From NCBI GenBank assembly GCA_023422955.1, contig JAFAGG010000013.1, positions 1 through 20,056 of the forward strand: DNA of 20,056 nucleotides. The letters run 5' to 3'. The stretch comes from Pseudomonadota bacterium (GTDB lineage: Bacteria > Pseudomonadota > Gammaproteobacteria > Burkholderiales > Burkholderiaceae_D). This document shows, one piece after another, positions 14,655-20,056 of the stretch. A model generated the notes under the pieces. It did no database searches. It was given only the letters and a program-made list of their open reading frames with translations, and was not told the DNA's origin. The number at the start of each line of letters is the position of its first letter. Positions within the stretch are counted from its first letter, which is position 1. A program made the position numbers and the translations under genes.

Positions 14655-16897
14655 AGCGCCGCCTCCGTTTCCTGCGTATTGCCGTTGGCCGACGCATCTT
14701 CCAGTTGGGCACGGTGCAGGCGATAGTAATGGCCCTGGCGTGCCAGCAACTGGTCGTGATCGCCCATTTCCACGATGCGGCCGCGATCCATCACCACCAG
14801 GCGGTCAGCGCGGCGCAGCGTGGACAGGCGATGGGCCACCGCAATCGTGGTCCTGCCTTGCACCAGGTTGTCCAGCGCCTTCTGGATTTCACGCTCGGTA
14901 TTGGTATCGACCGAAGCAGTCGCTTCATCGAGAATCAGGATTTGCGGATCGATCAGCAGCGCGCGCGCAATCGAGATGCGCTGGCGCTCGCCGCCGGACA
15001 GCAGGTGGCCGCGTTCGCCCACCAGCGAATCGTAGCCGTGCGGCAGGCGCATGATGAAGTCATGGGCATGCGCGGCACGCGCTGCCTCCACGATTTCCTC
15101 GCGCGTGGCCTCCGGCTTGCCGTAGGCGATGTTCTCGGCAATGCTGCCGAAGAACAGGAAAGGCTCCTGCAATACCAGGCCGATGCGGCTGCGATAGGAG
15201 TTCAGCGCATAGGAGCGGATATCCACGCCATCGACGCAGATCTCGCCACCGTTCACATCGTAGAAGCGGCAGATCAGGTTGACCAGCGTGCTCTTGCCCG
15301 AGCCGCTATGGCCGACCAGGCCTATCATCTCGCCGGGCCGGATATCCAGGTTGAGATCGTGAATCACTGCGCGGCTGCCGTAATGGAAGCTGACATTGCG
15401 CAGCGCAATCGCGCCTTCTCTTTTCTCGGGTTCGATAGGCTGCACCGGTTCGGGCACGCTGGAGCGGTGATCGAGGATGTCGAACAGGCGCTTGGTGCCG
15501 ACCGCGGCTTTTTGCGTGACGGACACGATGCGGCTCATGGAATCCAGGCGCACGTAAAAACGGCCGATGTAGGCGAGGAAAGCGGTCAGCACGCCGACCG
15601 TGATCTGGCCGCGCGATACTTGCCAGATACCCACTGCCCACACCACCAGCAAGCCGATTTCGGTCAGCAGGGTGACGGTTGGAGAAAACAGCGCCCAGAT
15701 TCGGTTGACCTGGGTATTGCTCTGGAGGTTTTTACGGTTGGCTTCACGGAAACGCGCGCTCTCGCGGCCTTCCTGTGCGAAGGCTTTCACCACGCGGATG
15801 CCGGGAATGGTATCGGCCAGCACATTGGTGACTTCCGACCAGATACGCCCGACTTTCTCGAAACCGCGGCGCAGGCGGTCGCGCACCAGGTGAATCAGCC
15901 AGGCGATCAGTGGCAAGGGTGCCAGCGTCACCAGCGCCAGCTTGGGATCGATGGAGAACAGAATCACTGCCGTCATCAGGATGATCAGCACATCGGTCAC
16001 GAAGTCCAGCAGGTGCAGCGACAGGAATACGCAGATGCGGTCGGTCTCGCTGCTGATGCGCGCCATCAGGTCGCCGGTGCGCTTGGCGCCGAAATAATCC
16101 AGCGATAGCGTCATCAGGTGTTCATAGGTATGCGTGCGCAAGTCTGAGCCTATGCGTTCGCTGACGATGGCAAGCAGGTAGGTCCTGCACCAGCCCAGTC
16201 CCCAGGCAACAACCGCCGCGCCCAGCAGGCCGGACAGATAGAAGGTGACCAGTCCGGTATCCATGGGCGCGCCGCTCTGATAGGGAATCAGCACGTTATC
16301 CATCAACGGCATGGTCAGGTAGGGCGGCACCAGTGTAGCGGCGGTCGAAGCCAGCGTCAGCATCAACCCCAGCAGCAGCTGCTTCTTGTAGGGGCGGGCA
16401 AAGCGCCACAGGCGCAGCAACGTCCAAGCCGAAGGAGGACGTTCTTCGACGCTGTCGCAGGTCGGGCAGTCATCTTGCGACAGGGATAAGGCAGTCTGGC
16501 AGCGGGGACAGTGCCGGGCCTCTTGTTCAGCGGCCGGCGTGCCTTGTACCAATGCATCCCGGGCTTGGGTGAAGTGCTCTACCAGCGCCTGGGCCTGGAC
16601 CTGGCGTCCCAGGGTGAAGTGCCAGCAGGCTATTTCGCCGTCGGCATCGTGCAAGGCGACTGTGCCGACGCCTGCGTGGTCGTGCCGCACCATGAAGTAC
16701 TGCGGGTGGATGTCGTGATTCTGCCAGGCGCTGTTATCCAGCATGCGGAACAGCAGCCTGCGGTTGGTCACCATCAGCATGCCATCGGCGAAATGCTTGC
16801 TGCTGTCGAGATCGGTGTTCAGCTCTGCCAGCACCTGCTCGCCGGGCAGAAGACGCAATGTTATCGGTAGTGTTTTTTTATCGTTAGCTTGAATCAT
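14651..16897 (-). CDS. Cyanophycin-cluster ABC transporter (fused membrane and ATPase domains, zinc-ribbon-like N-terminus)
   Basis: This 748-aa protein is an ABC half-transporter of the exporter type with an extra N-terminal region. Residues 1-110 look like a PH-like domain (LLPGEQVLAEL, DGMLMVTNRRLLFR). Next come C130-x2-C133 and C144-x2-C147, a zinc-ribbon-like motif. Six membrane helices follow at about 170-450. The ATPase has Walker A GHSGSGKST (529-537), Q577, signature LSGGERQ (633-639), Walker B ILILDEAT (653-660) and switch H689, all intact. It should act as a homodimer in the inner membrane. Its ATG overlaps the cphA stop by 4 bp. The M25 start (16897) is preferred over the upstream in-frame ATG, which lies inside cphA. 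Substrate unknown; the family is annotated only by its link to cyanophycin genes. Confidence 0.88.
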   Translation of the reverse strand: MIQANDKKTLPITLRLLPGEQVLAELNTDLDSSKHFADGMLMVTNRRLLFRMLDNSAWQNHDIHPQYFMVRHDHAGVGTVALHDADGEIACWHFTLGRQVQAQALVEHFTQARDALVQGTPAAEQEARHCPRCQTALSLSQDDCPTCDSVEERPPSAWTLLRLWRFARPYKKQLLLGLMLTLASTAATLVPPYLTMPLMDNVLIPYQSGAPMDTGLVTFYLSGLLGAAVVAWGLGWCRTYLLAIVSERIGSDLRTHTYEHLMTLSLDYFGAKRTGDLMARISSETDRICVFLSLHLLDFVTDVLIILMTAVILFSIDPKLALVTLAPLPLIAWLIHLVRDRLRRGFEKVGRIWSEVTNVLADTIPGIRVVKAFAQEGRESARFREANRKNLQSNTQVNRIWALFSPTVTLLTEIGLLVVWAVGIWQVSRGQITVGVLTAFLAYIGRFYVRLDSMSRIVSVTQKAAVGTKRLFDILDHRSSVPEPVQPIEPEKREGAIALRNVSFHYGSRAVIHDLNLDIRPGEMIGLVGHSGSGKSTLVNLICRFYDVNGGEICVDGVDIRSYALNSYRSRIGLVLQEPFLFFGSIAENIAYGKPEATREEIVEAARAAHAHDFIMRLPHGYDSLVGERGHLLSGGERQRISIARALLIDPQILILDEATASVDTNTEREIQKALDNLVQGRTTIAVAHRLSTLRRADRLVVMDRGRIVEMGDHDQLLARQGHYYRLHRAQLEDASANGNTQETEAAL

Positions 16898-19467
16898 TGC
16901 CCCGCTTTCGCAATACGCTGCTCGAGATAGGCGAGGGCGGTATCGACCTGATCGATCAAGACCAGGCACAGGTCGCCTTCCGACAAGTTCGCCAGCGCCA
17001 TGTCGATGGCCGTGAATTCACCGCGCACTTCCTGGATGGAAGTAGTGCGCTGCGCCTTCGTCAGACCTTCCCGCAACAGGGTGGTCACCTCGCCGTCGCT
17101 ACGGCCGCGCTGGCACTGGTCTTCATACAAAATGACCTGGTCGAAGCTGTCGCCCAGGATTTCCGTCTGGCGGCGCAGGTCTTCATCGCGCCGGTCGCCG
17201 GCGCCGCTGATGACGGCAACCCGGCGTTGGGCAGGCAGCTTGTCGATCGCGCTGACCAGCGCCTTCATTGCATCCGGGTTGTGGCCGTAGTCGGCGATGA
17301 CCGTGGCGCCGTTCCAGCTGAAACGGTTGAAGCGTCCGGGCGCGGTCTGCGCATCGTTGACGAAGCTCGACAGAGCCGCAGGTATCTGCTCCCATGACAG
17401 GCCCAGCGCCCAGGCGGCGCCGACTGCGGCCAGGGTATTTTCTACCTGGAAGCCGAGCTCGCCATTCAGCGTCAACGGTATGTCGCTGAGCGGAATCGCA
17501 TGCCGTTGATTCGCGTCGCAGGCAACCAGGTGGCCGCGGTCGCGGTAGACGACACGGCCCCCGTTCTTCTTGTGCGCGGCCAGTACCGGGCTGTTCTGGT
17601 CTTCGGCGAAATAGATGATCTTGCCGTCGCAATGACCGGCCATCGCGGCCACATGCGGGTCGGCCGCATTCAGTACCGCATAGCCGGAAGGCGACACGTT
17701 TTCCACCACGATGCGCTTGATCGCCGCGAGTTGTTCGACGGTGTCGATGAAGTTCATGCCAAGGTGGTCGCCTTCGCCGAGATTGGTCACGACGGCGACA
17801 TCGCACAGATCGAATCCCAGTCCTTCACGCAGCAGGCCGCCGCGCGCGGTTTCCAGCACTGCGGCATCGACGTCCGGATGTAGCAGCACATTGCGCGCAC
17901 TCTTGGGGCCGCTGCAATCGTCGGCATCAACGCGCATGCCATTGATATAAATGCCATCGGTGCTGGTCATGCCTATGCGCTTGCCGGTGCTGGCCAGCAG
18001 GTGCGAGATCAGGCGCACGGTGGTGGTCTTGCCGTTATTGCCGGTGACTGCCACCACCGGGATGCGGCCATTGCCGCCGTCGGGGAAAAGCTGATCGACC
18101 ACTGCTTCGCCGACCGGGCGCGGCGTGCCGTAAGACGGCGCGACATGCATGCGCAGGCCGGGCGCGGCATTGACTTCAACCACGCCGCCGCTTTGTTCTT
18201 CCAGCGGCCGGCTGACCGTGGAGCACACCAGGTCCACGCCGCAGATGTCTATGCCGACCATGCGTGCCGCATCGATGGCGCGCGCCGCGACTTCCGGATG
18301 CACTTCGTCAGTCACATCGGTGGCGCTGCCGCCGGTGGACAGGTTGGCGTTGTTGCGCAGCATGACCACGGCGCCCTGAGGCGGCACGGAATCCGGGCCG
18401 TAACCCTGGCTTTCCAGCGTGGCCAGCGCCAGCGTGTCGAGCTTGATGCGCGTGAGTGGCGTGGCATGTCCATCGCCGCGGCGCGGATCGCGGTTCACCT
18501 CCGCGACCAGTTCGCGCACGCTGCGCTTGCCATCGCCCGTCACCTGCGGCGGATCGCGGCGGGATGCGGCGATCAGTTTGTTGCCGACCACCAGCAGGCG
18601 GAAATCGCGGCCCGGCAGAAAGCGTTCGACGATGACTTCTTCATCGATTTCCTGCGCACAGGCATAAGCGGCGGTCACTTCTTCGCGGGTTTTAATATCG
18701 ACCGCCACGCCCTTGCCCTGGTTGCCGTCGCGCGGCTTGATCACCACGCTGCCGCCCAGTGCGCAGGCGGCTTCCCATGCGGCTTCGGCGCTGCGCACCA
18801 CGTGTCCCAGCGGAACCGGCACGCCGGCGTCATGCAGCAGGTTCTTGGTCAGGTCCTTGTCCTGGGCAATCGCTTCAGCGATGGAGGCGGTGCTGTCCAT
18901 TTCAGCGGCCTGGATGCGGCGTTGTTTGCTGCCCCAGCCCAGTTGCGCCAGGCTGCCGTCGGTCAGGCGGGCATGCGGTATGCCGCGTCTTGCCGCGGCC
19001 CACACGATGGAGCCGGTGCTGGGCCCCAGCCGCTCGTCTTCATACAGCGACTGCAATTGTCCGACTGCCGCGGTGATGTCGAAGGGCTTGCCTTCCATCA
19101 GCGCATGGCATAGCTCGGCAGCCATTTCGATGGCCTTGCGTCCCACCGCTTCTTCGTCATAGCCCACCGTAACCAGCCAGGTGCCGGTTTCCGGCGTGGA
19201 CGAAACGGTGCACAGATCGACCTCGCAGCCGGCGCGGCGCTGCAGGTGGAGCGCCGCCGAGCCGAGTATATGGGCCAGCGACAGCGCTTCACCTTCCGCC
19301 TTGGCCGGCATGAATTCGTCGGAGGCGAGGGCGCGGAGGTCTTCGAGGAAGCGGGAGATGCCGCTGAGGTTTTGCTCAAGTGGCGAGCAGGAGACGGTCG
19401 CCTCGATGGCGGTGCGGCGGCTCCAGCGGTTAGGGCCGCGTAATGCTTTTATGCGTAGTATTTCCAT
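16894..19467 (-). CDS. cphA: Cyanophycin synthetase, full length
   Basis: This 857-aa cytosolic enzyme builds cyanophycin, a poly-aspartate backbone with arginine side chains that stores nitrogen, using ATP. The N-terminal domain (about 1-160) leads to an ATP-grasp domain (about 200-465) with VVIKPRDGNQGKGVAV (241-256) and GVVEVNAAPGLRMH (428-441). The C-terminal Mur-ligase-like part has the P-loop GNNGKTTT (476-483), LETARGGLLREGLGFD (538-553) and DYGHNPDA (726-733). Family length and all three domains are complete. The P-loop has Asn where Thr is usual (GTNGK). The ATG at 19467 gives the family N-terminus MEILRIKALRGPN; the frame is open further but unlike the family. It lies 121 bp after a second, shorter synthetase gene. 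Confidence 0.95.
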   Translation of the reverse strand: MEILRIKALRGPNRWSRRTAIEATVSCSPLEQNLSGISRFLEDLRALASDEFMPAKAEGEALSLAHILGSAALHLQRRAGCEVDLCTVSSTPETGTWLVTVGYDEEAVGRKAIEMAAELCHALMEGKPFDITAAVGQLQSLYEDERLGPSTGSIVWAAARRGIPHARLTDGSLAQLGWGSKQRRIQAAEMDSTASIAEAIAQDKDLTKNLLHDAGVPVPLGHVVRSAEAAWEAACALGGSVVIKPRDGNQGKGVAVDIKTREEVTAAYACAQEIDEEVIVERFLPGRDFRLLVVGNKLIAASRRDPPQVTGDGKRSVRELVAEVNRDPRRGDGHATPLTRIKLDTLALATLESQGYGPDSVPPQGAVVMLRNNANLSTGGSATDVTDEVHPEVAARAIDAARMVGIDICGVDLVCSTVSRPLEEQSGGVVEVNAAPGLRMHVAPSYGTPRPVGEAVVDQLFPDGGNGRIPVVAVTGNNGKTTTVRLISHLLASTGKRIGMTSTDGIYINGMRVDADDCSGPKSARNVLLHPDVDAAVLETARGGLLREGLGFDLCDVAVVTNLGEGDHLGMNFIDTVEQLAAIKRIVVENVSPSGYAVLNAADPHVAAMAGHCDGKIIYFAEDQNSPVLAAHKKNGGRVVYRDRGHLVACDANQRHAIPLSDIPLTLNGELGFQVENTLAAVGAAWALGLSWEQIPAALSSFVNDAQTAPGRFNRFSWNGATVIADYGHNPDAMKALVSAIDKLPAQRRVAVISGAGDRRDEDLRRQTEILGDSFDQVILYEDQCQRGRSDGEVTTLLREGLTKAQRTTSIQEVRGEFTAIDMALANLSEGDLCLVLIDQVDTALAYLEQRIAKAGQ

Positions 19468-19539
19468 GTTTCTTTCAGAATTCTTTCGGAAGAAAACGGC
19501 TGGTGGAAACTGCTGGAATTTTCGATTCAAGCGCAAGAG

Positions 19540-19576
19540 CGGATTTGGCCTGGGCTGAGCCTTCAGGCCGAATCCG
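19540..19576 (-). promoter_or_regulatory. Large hairpin between the two cyanophycin synthetase genes
   Basis: A 13-bp stem (19540-19552 with 19564-19576, one G-U wobble) encloses an 11-nt loop and lies just after the cphA' stop codon. No T-run follows on the minus strand, so it is not a textbook intrinsic terminator. It could attenuate transcription, protect the upstream message or set the ratio of the two synthetases. The rest of 19468-19588 shows only a weak ribosome-binding site (GAAAGAA) before cphA. Confidence 0.45.
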
Positions 19577-19588
19577 TTTCGGCAGGAC

Positions 19589-20056
19589 TCAGGCAGCGAT
19601 AGCGTTTTCGGCCACAGCGACCAGCGACTGGCACAGCGTCTGCGGCGAAATGTCGAGTGCCCATGCCGCGCCGGCTGCGGCCAGCATGGCTTCAAGCCGG
19701 GATGCCGGCAGCGTCTGCAGATCCATGGGAATGGCCAGTGCATGCGCGCCGCTTACGAAGATCATCGCATTCTTGCCGGCCAGGACTGCACGGCCGCCAC
19801 GCGCCAGGTGTTCCGTCACGACGGCAGCATTCTGCCGGCGGCTGAAGTAGATGACTTCTCCATCGCAGAAGCGCGCCAGCTCTGCCGCCGCTGCATTGTC
19901 GGCATTGAGCACGGCCGCGCCCTCGGGCAGCACCACGTCCACCGGCGTGCGGCTTACTTTCTGCATCTGCTCGGGCGTGAGCAGGTCGTAGGCGGGGACC
20001 AGGTCGTGTTCATACACCCCCAGCACGACCAGTCTCTTATAAACATCTGACGCTGC
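19589..20056 (-). CDS. Cyanophycin synthetase paralogue CphA', C-terminal end (cut by window edge)
   Basis: The minus frame is open from the window end to TGA at 19589 and gives the last 155 residues of a protein that aligns with CphA. VYKRLVV matches the AAIKRIVV helix, GAAVLNADN matches YAVLNAADP, FCDGEVIYF matches HCDGKIIYF, and GAAWALDISPQTL matches GAAWALGLSWEQI. The protein stops there, at about the point equivalent to residue 705 of CphA. It therefore lacks the final Mur-ligase domain with the DYGHNP motif. This fits the shorter synthetase CphA' that accompanies CphA in many betaproteobacteria. A GTG at 20024-20026 is not the true start because homology continues upstream. It is the upstream gene of the operon. 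Confidence 0.85.
   Translation of the reverse strand, partial: AASDVYKRLVVLGVYEHDLVPAYDLLTPEQMQKVSRTPVDVVLPEGAAVLNADNAAAAELARFCDGEVIYFSRRQNAAVVTEHLARGGRAVLAGKNAMIFVSGAHALAIPMDLQTLPASRLEAMLAAAGAAWALDISPQTLCQSLVAVAENAIAA

Noticed and set aside
14705..16108. 467-residue plus-strand open frame
   Set aside because: Antisense to the ABC transporter with complete Walker motifs; no recognisable family.
18001..19113. 370-residue plus-strand open frame
   Set aside because: Antisense to cphA; composition typical of a shadow frame.

Overview
The window looks like chromosomal DNA of a betaproteobacterium of the order Burkholderiales, most likely the Oxalobacteraceae (Herminiimonas/Janthinobacterium/Collimonas type). 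This is inferred from the moderately high GC coding style, from the tandem cphA'/cphA cyanophycin genes with their ABC-transporter and DUF1854 partners, and from the style of the gene families. No taxonomic marker such as rRNA is present. No tRNA, rRNA, CRISPR array, insertion sequence, prophage or integrase was seen.

Layout, left to right. (1) 1-192: an A-rich tandem repeat and leader. (2) 192-2237, plus strand: a CaiB/BaiF class III CoA-transferase followed by a crotonase-fold protein that appears to lack both catalytic glutamates. (3) 2273-2489: a structured, MITE-like non-coding element with 18-bp terminal inverted repeats. (4) 2621-3823, minus: an acetylornithine-aminotransferase-family PLP enzyme. 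(5) 4150-5178, minus: a 2Fe-2S/FAD/NAD(P)H reductase with two 3' hairpins, divergent from (6) 5191-6102, plus: a NAD-dependent epimerase/SDR-type protein. Only 12 bp separate the two start codons. (7) 6194-9294, minus: a compact run of a hypoxanthine-DNA glycosylase, a spermidine-synthase-fold protein and an orphan GspE/PilB-type ATPase, ending in a terminator-like hairpin. (8) 9508-12924, plus: an OmpR-family response regulator and sensor kinase with overlapping genes, then a YjbE/TerC-family membrane protein and a UspA protein, then a strong terminator. A TGTAAG-N5-TGTAAG direct repeat in front of the TerC gene suggests that the two-component system controls it. (9) 13121-14065, plus: a patatin-like (RssA-type) phospholipase with a TTG start. 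(10) 14187-20056, minus: the cyanophycin operon, cphA' (cut by the window edge) - cphA - ABC transporter - DUF1854 protein, with 4-bp start/stop overlaps between the last three genes.

The most interesting system is the cyanophycin operon. Besides a full-length synthetase and a shorter paralogue lacking the last ligase domain, it encodes an ABC transporter with an unusual N-terminal extension (a possible PH-like fold plus a four-cysteine zinc-ribbon-like motif) and a small DUF1854 protein. Their roles in making, sensing or moving an intracellular Asp-Arg polymer are not established to my knowledge. Second in interest is the two-component/TerC/UspA block, which has a candidate operator and an RBS-occluding hairpin in the TerC leader.
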